Shown here: positions 1 through 10,803 of the stretch, piece by piece
Layout: every line of letters begins with the position of its first letter
How positions within the stretch are numbered: the stretch's first letter is position 1
Assembly: GCA_018350325.1 (NCBI GenBank)
Contig: JAEVLN010000001.1
Span: 919,501-983,500, forward strand
DNA length: 64,000 nucleotides
Direction: 5' to 3'
Origin: Globodera rostochiensis
Taxonomy: Eukaryota > Nematoda > Chromadorea > Rhabditida > Heteroderidae
The notes under the pieces: generated by a model
Told to the model about the DNA's origin: nothing
The model's input: only the letters and a program-made list of their open reading frames with translations
The model's database searches: none
Made by a program: the position numbers and the translations under genes

Positions 1-1542
1 AAGCAACTCGCGCCAATTGTCACCGGTGCGCAAAAATTTCTGGAAAAAAAAATGCTTTTTTTTTAAAAAACAAAAACCTCAACAATTGACATGAAACAGG
101 CGCGCAATTCAAGCTTCCGCTTCCTTTCCATGTACAAAAATACTTCGGTAAATAAACGAAGCCTAAAAATTGGAAGAAAAAAAAAATTAAACAATTTTTT
201 TTTGCATTGACACATTTTGCCTGGTGCTGTATTCGTCCTGCAGTTGAACAACATGGGCGGCATTTAAACGGACCTAAAAATGTCAAAAAACAAAGTTTAA
301 TTTTTGATAATACCCCTATTTTTTTTTTGAAAATTTTTTTGTTTTTTTCAAACTCGAGAAAAAGGTGTTCTCCCAGGGGTGTTCGGGGTCGTAGAATCCG
401 AATTTGACTTCCATTTCGACAACAATTCAAAGCCCGTACCCAAATTTCAATTTTTCAAATCAAATTTGGCCTCAAAATCATTCAAAAAACACAAAAACGG
501 CATTTAAACGGACCTAAAATGTCGAAAAAAGTTTAATTTTTTCCGCCAAAATTCAAAGACAAAACAAAAAAAAAATGTCAACAAAAAATTACTGCCGGAT
601 TGAGCATTTCATTGCAATGTGCACAGAATTCCTCGGCCCCAACCCGCACAAGATGGACAACAATTGAAGGAAATGTCTCACTAAAAAATGAAAACAAAAA
701 AAAAATTTTTTTTTTGTAATTTTTTTACGCAATATGAATGGCAACCCAGTCGAAGTTGGCAAAGAAACTTTTGTGTGCCGACACAAAGGCGAACACGGCA
801 CTTTCCGGACGAATTTGCATTCTGTCAAAAATTAAATAAATTATAATATTAATTAATCATTTACGAATATTTAACACTTGTATAAACAGTTAGAAAATCT
901 GAAAAATTCGTCTCATTTGACTTTTTTTCAAAAAAAGGGTTAAAAAAAAATAAAATTTTTGAGGAAGTAATTTTTTAAACATTTTCGCATGTTTTTTTCA
1001 AATCAAAAAAATGAAAAAAAAACGGACAGCGATGCAAAGGTCGAGTCCAAGAGGGCGAACAGTTCAGAAACGCATTGAATTTGTTGGAATTCGGACAGGA
1101 ACAACGCCGGCGGGGGCGGCTGATGGGTGAAGAAAGGGCGTTGACAATTCTTCCGGAACAATTCGGAAAAAAGTTCAAAAAGCTAAAAAAATGGATTCAA
1201 ATCCGCAAAAAAAAAAAATTGCAATTTTTGTATAACCAACATTTTGAAATTTAAAAAAAAACAAACCATTTTCAACAGACTGATGGAAAATGACATTTTT
1301 TTGTCCGAATATTCCACCCGAAACGTGTTCAAATTGGTCAACAAACGTAGCACAGCTCGCTGAAGACTTGAATAGTCCACACCTGTGGAAGATCGGATCA
1401 GAATTAAAATTCTTCAAATTCAAAAAATTCCAAAAAAAAAAAAATTAAATCACTTTTAGACGCATCTTTCCTCTCCTGCTCCGACAAATGCAAATGCACA
1501 TTTTCATGAATGAGGTTGGAGATGAAATAAAGAACGGCATCT
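1..1542 (-). CDS. 3' part of a large unidentified helical protein (partial, runs off left edge)
   Basis: I do not recognise this protein. Eight exons chain with matching phases on the minus strand: 1454-1542, 1267-1382, 1028-1182, 729-821, 593-680, 212-237, 78-162 and 1-39. All have GT-AG boundaries and no internal stop (about 215 residues). The product is leucine-rich and mostly helical, with pieces such as DAVLYFISNLIHENVHLHLS, LFELFSELFRKNCQRPFF, a short proline run, and ETFPSIVVHLVRVGAEEF followed by a CxxC (CAHC). It continues beyond base 1, so neither start nor stop is seen. The look is that of a HEAT/ARM-type scaffold or a large regulatory enzyme, but I name no family. The two lowest exons (78-162 and 212-237) depend on less certain splice choices. 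The 5' part of the gene should lie to the right; the exon-like ORF at 2006-2188 is a candidate, but its phase does not join directly. Confidence 0.6.
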
Positions 1543-1686
1543 CTGAAACAAAACAAAAAGTTGTACAATAAATTCTGAAACACAATTGGATTAATAACAA
1601 AAGTATAGTAACTCATTGTGCGAGGTTCGAACTTCAAACCCTAAAAATTATTTTTAAAAAAATTCAAAGATCGGGATATTAGAATC

Positions 1687-1815
1687 CAATTTTGAAAAAA
1701 CCTGGACCTGGATTTTGGAAATGATCTGGATTTACCTGGATTAAAAATCCTGGTTTCCAGGATATCCAGATCCAGAGTGCTCCGACGAAAATGCCTGGAT
1801 TCTAGATCTGGATCC
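1687..1815. repeat. CCTGGA/TCCAGG-rich dispersed repeat
   Basis: A stretch built from repeated CCTGGAT, CTGGATCC and CCAGG words that is locally self-complementary. Related stretches occur at about 16745-16865, 18225-18330 and 61015-61125. Several of these end near GGGCTCTA or begin near AGAGCC, suggesting a short dispersed element with palindromic composition rather than coding DNA. Confidence 0.5.
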
Positions 1816-2005
1816 AGATCCAGTCCGGTCTCTATTCAAAATGGTCGCCGCACAAATAGCGATTTACTCAAAATTTGGGATCAACCTCTTCTTAATTCCG
1901 CAGATTTTACAATATTTTTTTTGAAAAAAAAAATCCTGGTAACAATCAAAAAAATATTCAGCGTTCAGGAATCACAAAAAATCCCGTTCCGCCGATCCAA
2001 CACAC

Positions 2006-2188
2006 TCAAATCCCGATAAGCCATTGCCTTGAAGCGGGCACTTCGATCAACAGTTTCATCACCGGTTGACAAATGTCGTCCGTTTGATAGTTTGTCCAAA
2101 TCGGTTTACCCCGGTACGCGGAATTTGTGTCGCCGAGGTTGGCAATTGAAAAAAAGTTGGCAAAGCACGCTTGGACTTGGGCTAATCG
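2006..2188 (-). other. Exon-like open frame, possibly from the same gene as 1-1542
   Basis: After a good acceptor (AATTTCAG) at 2189 the minus strand is open for about 60 codons and ends in TGA. Typical pieces are RLAQVQACFANFFSIANLGD and DDICQPVMKLLIEVP. Amino-acid composition resembles real coding sequence and fits the helical protein to its left. No donor that matches the phase of the next exon (1454-1542) is obvious, so this may be a separate terminal exon, or a small linking exon may have been missed. Confidence 0.35.
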
Positions 2189-2639
2189 CTGAAATTTTGT
2201 GTCAAATTGTTTATTTTGTTTGACTTTTGACAAATGAACAAATAAATATTATTACCGGATTTGTGGGAGGAAATGCCGACGATTTTTCCATCATTCAATT
2301 GGTTAATGCATAAAAATAGACATTGATATATGTATTTAGGTATATTTATTGCCAGAAATATGAAAGGTAACAAAAAGATTGGACGCAATTTTTACTAGCT
2401 TTAGGACCAATCGAGAATCTCGAAAAATCTCGGACGATGTTTCAATCGAGAATCTCGATAGGGCTGTGCTCTAATTTTTAAAATTAAAGGATTTTTGGTA
2501 AAAACCCGGACCGGGACCGTGAAAGCCGAGGTCGGGATCAACATGTTGAAAAATTATTTAAAAATTTGGCGATCTGTCTTGAATTTCAAATTGGGTTAAG
2601 TAAGGTCCTATAAAAGTTGAATTTTGGTAACTCGATGAC

Positions 2640-3235
2640 GGTAAAATATCGATTCGTTCCCCACCAATTCGTACCCCATCGATTCGTTCCCCACCTACGA
2701 TTCGTTCCCTTTGTAACGATTCGTTCCCTTTGTAACGATTCGTTCCCTTTGTAACGATTCGTTCCCTTTGTAACGATTCGTTCCCCTCTATAAAAATGAT
2801 AAAAAACCTATAAAACTCGTACAAAAACATGCTTAAAACATGAATCCGGGTTCCCTTTTTGCGTATATCGAACCCCGGACCCAAAATTCGATCAATTAGT
2901 CGAAATAACCAAAAAAAATTCAAAAAAACAAAATTTTTCCAAAAATTTTTTGTTTTGTTTTTTAATCGTTAAAAGCTTCAAAATGGATGTAAGGATGATC
3001 GGAAGAGCAAATGAATTGCATTTTGAATGATTTTGTTACAAAAAATCGATATTGAAAAAAAAAATTTTTTTAAATTTTTTTTGAAAAGTTTTTTTTCGAC
3101 CTATTGTTCGAATTTTGGGTCCGGGGTTCGATATACGCAAAAAGGGAACCCGTATTCGTGTTCTACGCATGTTTTTGTACGAGTTTTATAGGTTTTTTAT
3201 TATTTTTATAGAGGGGAACGAATCGATACCCGTTC
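2640..3235. mobile_element. Foldback transposon with 9 bp target duplication
   Basis: The element is bounded by the direct repeat CTCGATGAC (2631-2639 and 3236-3244). Its ends are inverted copies of each other around ATCGATTCGTTCCCC, and the long arms also match in inverted orientation: TATCGAACCCCGGACCCAAA near 2868 and its complement near 3115. The left arm holds four to five tandem copies of a 19 bp unit, CGATTCGTTCCCTTTGTAA. A 9 bp target duplication with long inverted repeats is typical of Mutator-like elements, but no transposase is present. The minus ORF across 2558-2923 is a product of the repeats, not a gene. Confidence 0.6.
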
Positions 3236-3481
3236 CTCGATGACGCCGTCTTCAGCAGGATGTGTATTTTCAATCCGGGGAGCTGCAACCCGGATTCCGG
3301 AAGTAAAAACCAACCCGGACCGGATTTTGAAATTTCCTTACAATTTGGATGAATTCAATAAAATTCAATTTATTTTGAAAGTTTCTTGGAATTACCAAAT
3401 CTTTATTGCAGAAAATCATAAACAATCAAAACTACATATAATTCTATTTTTACACATCTAAAATAAAAAAAGAACATTTAT

Positions 3482-6400
3482 TTAATATGTCGTCATAATT
3501 CCGGCTGCCTGAGAATGAGCAAAAAGCAATTCAATCAGAAAGCGCACTTCAAGATGGTATTTAGCATCGTTGAGCCAATCGCGAAGGACCCGGGCCGGCT
3601 CGCCCCTAAAAAATAGGAAAAGCATTTTTTTGGTTAAGGGTATAAGCATTGCCGATAGCGAACAAATCAAATCGAAATACTATCGCTGATACATTGAAAT
3701 TGTGTATCGACTAGGGCAGCATGGGACCAGGACTTTTGGGAAAGCCCGGGAGGTCAAAAAATCCGGGACTACTGGACAAAACAAAAAGTTTTTTTTTGAA
3801 AAAACCGGGATTAAATTACAGTCCCAGAAGACATTTTAGGAGGTCCGGTCCCGTGCTACCCCCAGTCTTCGATCGATCCGCGAGAGTTCCATTTTGCCGA
3901 TAGCGAAAACCAGGGACGTAGCTAGAAAAAAATTTCGGAGGGGGGGGGGGAATTCCCCCCCCCCTGGCTACGTCCTTGGCGAAAACAAATAAATCGATAC
4001 ATTTGTGTATCGATCGATCCGGTTACCATTTCCCCGTTGGTGCTTTGCCCCCATTCATTCACCTCATCAAATTGGCGAGTCGGACAGCATTCGCCAAATC
4101 TCTCTGTTCGACAAAGTGCCGGATTTGACTCAACAATTCGTACGGCTCGTAGCGCTCAACATTTATACGGTCTTCGGCAAAGGACGGCGTTGGCAGTTCA
4201 AAGGTCACCAACGACTGCAGCCAGGAGGCAATGTACTTCAACAAGCCGCCGCCCTCCTCGCCAATCTGTGCCGTCCATCGGGCTAATTTGTAAACCTTCA
4301 CAAAAGAGGGATATACAATATATAATTTGGATTTTGAATAAATTATCTTTTTTTTTTGAAAAAAACAAAACCCGACCCGATCAAAACGTTGTTTCAGTCC
4401 TTGCTCCGTAGGTACGCCTTGGTCAATAGCAGCTTGTGGAAAATGCTTGCAGATGTGTTGGGCAAAGGCGTCATTTTCAGTAAGCTTTTTGAGCAAGGCA
4501 ACCTTTGAAAATGATAAAATGGCATAAGAATTTTTTTTTGTTTTGTTTCAGACTCAAATTGAAAAAATATTGAACTACGATTATAAATTGAAAAGGATTT
4601 TCTCCATAAAAATCTTAATTTTCAAGAATCCAGTTCCTGGACCAGAAGTTGGAAAACCCTGGTGGACGGACGTCCTGTCGATCTTTTTTTTTGTTTTTTT
4701 TCTTGTTTTTGAACAGAATAAATGGTCAAAATCTTTTGAACTTGGTCTATTTACCTCCTTCAACGATGTTTTGTAGAGTGTTTTGGTTCCCTTCCCTGCT
4801 GTTGTTGTTGTCGTACAACCGCCGTTGACCAAAGTGTCCATTAACGACTGACAAATTGTCCAATAAATTTTGGCCTTTTTGTTCTCCAAATCCTAAAAAA
4901 ACGTTTTAAATTCATAAAACCACAACAACAAAATCATTGGGAATTTATTGTACCATTGCCGCCCGGCTGTTCAATGACTCCTCAATGGCACTCAATTTGG
5001 TGACCGCGCCGCCAATTTGCTTGGCAAATTTATTCCGTTCAATTCTGACAGCCTCCTAATAAAAAAAAAAGAAAAAAATGATTAAAAAGTAGAATTTAGG
5101 AGACTAAATAACCCATTTTGGTGTTCAATTTTATATTATACCAAGATCAAATGCCACTGTTTCTTCAGAATATTCAGTTACCTAAATGGTCCAAGCGCAT
5201 CCACCTTTATATGTTGACAGTTTAAAAAATTCTGAATTCCATTTTCGCATTTTCGACTTATTTATTGGTTAGATTAGACAGAATTTTTGGGGAAGAATGT
5301 AGCCCCCAGCAAGTGGAGTTTTCAAACATTTCCCCCGGGATTCGGGATTAAATTTCCCGGAAGGTATTATGTCATTAGCTTAAAACCTCATTAAGTTGCT
5401 GATTCTCCACGTCATGCAGTTGTTTCTGTGTCTTAATCATTCGCTCCAAATGTTCGGCGTGTGCAATTGCTGCCCGCCTCAATTGCATGTCCATTTCACG
5501 CTCCCACATTTTGCGCTCCTCCAAAATCTTTTGAAAAAGCAAAAACAATTTTAATGTTAATGAACCGAGATTTACAAGAAGTTCAGACACCAATTTATTT
5601 TACCCCCCCAAAAAAGTGCACTAACCGCGCCATACATATTGCCTTTTGGCCTATAAGTACGCCTTCCCCCCCCCCCCCTCCTGTAAATGTGCCAAAAAAA
5701 TGCAACACCCTGGCATCAAAATCGGCTTCTGTGTTGTTGCGCATTTGTCCCATCTCAGGCTCCAACGCCATCTTTGAGAGACTATAAAATTTGATTTTTA
5801 TAAAAAAAAATCCCTAAAAAACCTTTCGTCCTTCCGTTGTCCTTCAACCGCTTCCACTCGTTGCTCTTTTGTGACCTTAAAACAAAACAAATTTTTTTTT
5901 TTTTTGCGCCGGGATGGAATAGATCTCTCTGAAAACGGTCCAACCTCGCCAGGCACGTAGCCAGGATTTTTTTCGGGGGGGGGGGGGGGTGTTAAAGAAT
6001 TATAAAAGTGCAAAACAAAAGGGTCCCTCTACAGTTTTTTTTTTCTCAAATTTCATTTTTTGGGGAGGGGGGCATGCCCCCCCCCCTCCCCTGGTTACGT
6101 GCCTGAGCCCCGCCTACCAGGCCCGTCTACAGGGGCGCCCCGAAACGAGCTTGTCGCCTACCTACAGTCACTACATCATTAGCTTAAACCTCATTAAGCT
6201 GCTGATTCTCCACGTCATGCAGTTGTTTTTGTGTCTTAATCACTCGCTCCAAATGTTCGGCGTGTGCATTTGCTGCCCGCTTCAGTTGCATGTCCATTTC
6301 ACGCTCCCACATTTTGCGCTCCTCCAAAATCTTTTGAAAAGCAAAAACAATTTTTGAATGAAAAGAGAATTTAAGCAAGTTCAGTGCAATACCCTGGCAT

Positions 6401-6768
6401 CAAATTCGGCTTTTGTGGTGTCGCGTATTCGTCTCGTCTCAAGTTCCAACGCCATCTTTGAGAGACTAAAATTTGATTTGTATAAAAACAAAAAATTCCC
6501 AAAAACAAAACCTTTCGTCCAATTTCCGTTGCTCTTCAACCGCTTTCATAACTCGTTGCTCTTCGGCCTAAAAAGCAAAAAAAAAAAAAACAACAACTTT
6601 TTTTATTTATTCTCTTTAATATTTATTTTATTTAATTTCTGTGAAAAGGCCAACCTGATAGTATACCACGCTCGCATATGCCCCATATGCTCCACCTCCA
6701 ACAATAGCACTCCCGAGAAGGTAGTAACAAATTTTAGATAAACGTGTACGACGTAAGATTGATGACAT
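3482..6768 (-). CDS. immt-1: MICOS complex subunit MIC60 / mitofilin
   Basis: MIC60 sits in the mitochondrial inner membrane and organises crista junctions. I assemble 12 exons in perfect phase, 457 aa: 6655-6768, 6512-6567, 6393-6465, 6190-6330, 5823-5875, 5709-5781, 5387-5527, 4954-5055, 4755-4892, 4377-4502, 4063-4295 and 3482-3605. The start is chosen at ATG 6768 because it gives a basic presequence (MSSILRRTRLSK) followed at once by a glycine-rich membrane segment (YYLLGSAIVGGGAYGAYA), the MIC60 hallmark. A long charged coiled coil follows (about residues 40-250), then the C-terminal mitofilin domain with ARWTAQIGEEGGGLLKYIAS and GEPARVLRDWLNDAKYHLEV, ending AGIMTTY. The protein is shorter than other animal MIC60s because the spacer after the membrane segment is nearly absent. 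Three coiled-coil exons occur twice in tandem and stay in frame. Family assignment is secure; exact exon borders are by hand. Confidence 0.88.
5387..6567 (-). repeat. Tandem duplication of three MIC60 coiled-coil exons
   Basis: Exons 6512-6567/6393-6465/6190-6330 and 5823-5875/5709-5781/5387-5527 are two copies of the same three-exon block. The large exon is 141 bp in both copies and differs at only a few residues (QLRRAAIAHAEH versus QLKRAANAHAEH). Both copies keep the same splice phases, so they can be read in series or used alternatively. The intervening intron (about 5880-6180) holds long C/G runs. Confidence 0.8.
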
Positions 6769-6864
6769 TCCCGAAAAACGTGAAAAGGTAATGGGCAAAA
6801 AAAAAGTCGGGATAGATCCGGGCTGCGATATCTGCGCATTTTTCCGATATTTCTATCTTATCAG

Positions 6865-7489
6865 GGACTGGCTCGGATCCGAATAAAAATACTACCAATC
6901 GATTCCTCTCGTCGAGCTAAGTACGAATCCGAAAAAATTCTGCCGGAAAAAATTATGAAGAAAGTTATGGCTCCTCAAATTTGTCTCCTTTTGGTCAACA
7001 TTTTTGAAACTTTTTTTCTTCTAAAAATGGTCCAAAAAGGTGACCCGACATTTCAACACTGGACATTCAATCAACACTGGACATTTCAACACTGATTTTA
7101 AATTTTAAAAATAAATTGATATTGCCAAATTCAAAAAATTCATCGTTTTATCGCAAAAGGACCAGAAAAGGATAAAATCATTTGGGTGATCGGTCAATCC
7201 GTGGAGTGATCAGTAAAATAAAAACATTGGCGAGTGACGACGTTTGTGCTGCTGGCGGATTAGGCCACAAAATTATAAATCCGTGCCGCGGCGAAGGGAT
7301 TTATTTGTACGCTCAAGGAACGCCTGGGGGGGGGGGAATTATCCGCCGTATCCGTCCAACCGTTTCCCGACTTTTGTCTAACTATAAGCAACGATATCAA
7401 ATGCAGTTGGTCACTCACCACTTGCACTTACTTGGACTTGCATAATGGAGTCCGCCGTGCTGCTTTCGTGCATTGTGCCGCACTCACGG
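6865..7489. other. No gene seen; foldback-element remnant and duplicated non-coding sequence
   Basis: Bases 6870-7010 match the arm of the foldback element at 39063-39878 (GGATCCGAAT, then ACCAATCGATTC, then CGTCGAGCT). Bases 7390-7490 match 26635-26735 closely. I see no coding exon here. Confidence 0.4.
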
Positions 7490-7765
7490 TTAGTTGACCA
7501 CGTTGCCTCAGGCAAAATGCCGTAAATTCTCTCAGCCAACGAAGATCAGTCAGTTAGTTGACCACGTTGCCTCACTATCAGGCAAAATGCTGTAAATTCT
7601 CTCAGCCAACGAAGATCAGTCAGTTAGTTGACCACGTTGCCTCAGGCAAAATGCCGTAAATTCTCTCAGCCAACGAAAATCAGTCAGTTAATTGACCACG
7701 TTGCCTCAGGCAAAATGCCGTAAATTCTCTCCACCAACAAAAGGTCAGTCAATTAGTTGACCACG
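7490..7765. repeat. ~66 bp minisatellite, array 1 (upstream of DSL copy A)
   Basis: Four to five copies of a unit containing GTTGACCACGTTGCCTCAGG, then CAAAATGCCGTAAATTCTCT, a CCAACGAAGATCAGTCAGTT-type tail and back to GTTGACC. One copy carries a short insertion. The same unit precedes every plus-strand DSL gene copy in the window. Confidence 0.85.
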
Positions 7766-7769
7766 GCAA

Positions 7770-8019
7770 ATCCATGCCATTGCTGATGAAATCGCTTTTC
7801 CCCGCCCATTTTTTGACGCTTTTCCCCGCCCATTTTTTGACCGATCGCCCCCCCCCCATTAATTAATTTTGTCTTTACCATTTGATATAATTGACTCGCC
7901 CATTCTCTACGATCACCAAACATTTTGTTTTTCAATAATTTTGCATTAATTTATTCATTTTCCTAATTTTTAGCTTAATTTTGATAATTGTAAAATTTAA
8001 ATTTGCATTTTAAATCCTT
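7770..8019 (+). promoter_or_regulatory. Conserved 5' leader of the DSL gene copies (putative promoter/5'UTR)
   Basis: This block, from CGCTTTTCCCCGCCCATT through the poly-C run, ATTAATTAATTTTG and the TTTTTAGCTTAATTTTGATA stretch to just before the ATG, is nearly the same before copies C (19565-19781), D (22800-23010) and F (41880-42087), and more degraded before H. Conservation between minisatellite and start codon makes a promoter or 5'UTR role plausible. It may simply be part of the duplicated unit. Confidence 0.35.
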
Positions 8020-10803
8020 ATGACTTCCACCTGCGCTTTGCTTATTATCCAAATTTGGGTGAATTTTTGTTTTTTTAAAATCAAATTGTTTTTTATTTAT
8101 TTTTCAGACTCTCATTTTGACGTTCCATCGTTTGAATGGAGAGGGACACATTGACCTGACGATCGAACAATTAACGCTTGGAACGGCGCCCCCGGGGTGC
8201 GAATACAACGGCGGCTTCTGTGCTTTGAACTTTCGATTTTGTGTCGATGCTGTCGACGACCATTTCGTCGACACTTTTGTCGCTGACCGCCCGTTTTGCA
8301 ACATTCTTTACGCCAATTTCTCCGTCGTCGTCCATGGCGAACGGCCCTATTCCGACCGTTTCGCTGTCGACGCTCCGTCCGGCGTCATCCACCAGCGACG
8401 CTTTGACGTCACTTCGCCGATGGCGCCGGTGAATTTTATTTTTGATATTTTTTAGAATTTTTGTGTCAAAGTCAAATTGGACATTCTGAGCGACAGCCAC
8501 CAACTTTTGGTTGCCACCGGCTTTTTTTCCCCACTGCCGACCCACAACAGCCCAATTTCTCCGGTGTTCAGCTTTGTAAGTGGCAAAGGAATGGAAATAT
8601 TAATTAATGTTAATGAGAAATATTAATAAATGTTAATGAATTTTGTCATCCCTTTTAGGTTAACTACGGCAATATTTTCAAGTATCGGCTCAAGGCAACT
8701 TGTTCCGCTGGCTTTGTCGGGGCACTGAAACTTGCGAACCGCCAAAGCCCGGGTTGGACACGGACAGCAGAAATTTGATAGGCGTCCCCTGGGGGGTTAA
8801 TTGGCGTCCCCTGGGGGGTTGATTGGCGTCCCCTGGGGGGTTGATTGGCGTCCCCTGGGGGCAGTTTGGCGTCCCCGGGGGGGGGGGGCGAAAAGTTTAA
8901 AACGTTATATCTTTTTAATTTTTTTTGACTAAATCAAAGAATATTGGTGTCATTCAAAAGCACTACAGTGGTCGCCAAAAGTAAAGCAACAAAAATTTTT
9001 TTTTGTTTAACGCGCTATAACAAACTAAAGAAGCATTGTGGGACAAAGTGTTCAGGGGCTTTTTTGTAGCATTTTTATGGGCGATGTAGAACAATAGTGT
9101 CAGACACCTCACGTCAAAACATTGTTTGACCCTATGTCCAATTGACTAAAAAACAAAAAATCAATTTTTTGTGTGACCCAAAATCCAAACAAAAATTCAT
9201 GCATGCATAACTTTTGATACTGATCAAAAAAGCTAATTATGAGTCACGGCGCCAAACTGGCACGAGAAATGGCGATTTTCAACTTCCGCCAGGTAGCAGG
9301 GATGGGAATCGCGTCGAAAAAAAAAGCGAACGGCGATCCGCGATCGGCGATCTCAAATTTTTTAATGCGAACGGCGATTCGCGATCGGCGATCTGCCCCA
9401 AAAAGGCGATAATTGCGATCACGATCACGCGATCACGATCATTTTAAAATCCAATCAAAAAATTTTTTTTTAACTGTTGGAATTTCAAAAAGCCGCAAAA
9501 AAATAGGAACAATTCTGGTGCGGTGTCCGAGCGAGACAATCACCGGTGTAACATCCCCGCCTTTAAACTAGGGTTGTACGGGACCGGGATTTTTGGGAAA
9601 AACCGGGACCGGTTCCGGGACCAACAGGGACTTTTCAAGGAAAAAATTTTCCTTTTATCAAACACTAAAAAATTTTAATTTTCCGGCAAATATATTGTTG
9701 ATCTTCTTGATCTTTGACGCCATTGTCATCATCTTTTTGAGATTCTGCTTTACTTTTAGGGGGGGGGGGGGTGGGGGCAAGAAAATTTTTTGAAATTTTG
9801 ACTCAATTTTGTTGAAGGATTTGCAACCAAAATTTTAGAAAAATTATGAATTTTGCTTCGCAATTTCAAAGGAAAAAAACTGGTTTACGTAAGAGTGGAG
9901 GATGCCCGGCGGTGCCGACAGGCGCCGCCGTCGAAATTTTTACAAAAATTGGCAATCTTTGTTAAGGAAATTGAAGCAAAAATTCAAAGACGTGATGAAT
10001 TTATTTCAAAAATTCTTGTAACTATTCTTTTTTGCGCGCATTTTTAATTAAAAAATTTAGAATATTTATTTTAAAAACCTTATTAATGAGGGGATGCCTA
10101 TTTGAGTAGAGGGGAAAACCAACAAATAAGTGCTTTGCACTCAAGCGGGTTTGAACTCAAAACATAACATACGACTCACCAAAAAGAGAAACCACTAGGC
10201 CATCGACCTACGTGTGAGAATAAGAAAAAATTTTTATGGCATTCTGACATTATTTTTAAATTAAAAATCCAATCGTTAGGGGTGTAATATCGCGCGATCT
10301 TGCATGAAATGCGATCGGCGATCTCAGATTTTTTAATGCGAACGGCGATCCGCGATCGGCGATCTCAAATTTTTTAATGCGAACGGCGATCCGCGATCGG
10401 CGATCTGCCCAAAAAAGGCGATAATTGCGATCACGATCGCGCGATCGCGATCACGATTCCCATCCATGCCAGGTAGTCCTCAGTTTTAAGCTAAACTTTT
10501 TTGAGAAAAGACCAATCGCTTAGCTTTTGCTTGATCAAAGTTTCAACATACGTCGATTTGTTTGTGATTGAGCGCGCCAAAATGGCCGGCCCCAACTGTC
10601 CGGATCCGCGTTCCCTGGGGCGGGGGGGGGGGGGGAAATTTTAACGCAACTCCATTTAAATTTTTAAAACATCGCGTCTCAATTCGTAATGAGGCTTTTA
10701 CCTCCCTTTCAGGGACCATTACTTTTGTGCCGTCGATGGAATGCGCTGTATGCCGGGATGGGGTGGCACGCGCTGTTTGTGCCCGCAATCGGGGGAGCTT
10801 TGA
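8020..10803 (+). pseudogene. DSL-ligand gene copy A (frameshifted)
   Basis: Exons: 8020-8058 (MTSTCALLIIQIW, signal peptide), 8108-8428 (C2/MNNL-like domain, with CALNFRFCVDAVDDHF), 8456-8575, 8659-~8762 and 10713-10803. Compared with copies C, D and F, a 7 bp deletion in the fourth exon (after GTCGGG, near 8722) removes the second DSL cysteine and shifts the frame, so the DSL domain cannot be completed. The last exon still reads a normal second half of a DSL domain (MRCMPGWGGTRC) and ends CPQSGEL-stop, as in C, D and F. The 1.9 kb last intron has been invaded by a hAT-like element (9297-10468) and holds repeated GGCGTCCCCTGGGGG units. The third exon also carries an altered start (NFCVKVK instead of NVVVQ), suggesting general decay. 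Confidence 0.8.
9297..10468. mobile_element. hAT-like non-autonomous element 1, in DSL copy A intron
   Basis: Flanked by the 8 bp direct repeat CCAGGTAG (9289-9296 and 10469-10476), with ends CAGGGATGGGAATCG and CGATTCCCATCCATG. The CAGGGATG-type terminus plus 8 bp duplication is characteristic of the hAT superfamily. Inside are GATCGGCGATCTG/GCGATC repeats at both ends (9305-9440 and 10295-10455), a GGCGGTGCCGACAGGCGCC motif near 9911 and a tRNA-like segment on the minus strand (10136-10208). No transposase ORF. The same intron in copy C lacks the insertion. Confidence 0.75.

Noticed and set aside
2558..2923. 121-codon minus ORF with repeated KGNESLQRERIV
   Set aside because: Produced by the tandem 19 bp array and arm of the foldback element.
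8104..8545. Minus-strand ORFs over DSL exons (also at 23087-23375 and 42160-42451)
   Set aside because: Antisense of the GC-rich MNNL-like exon; the plus frame has signal peptide, splice sites and domain motifs.
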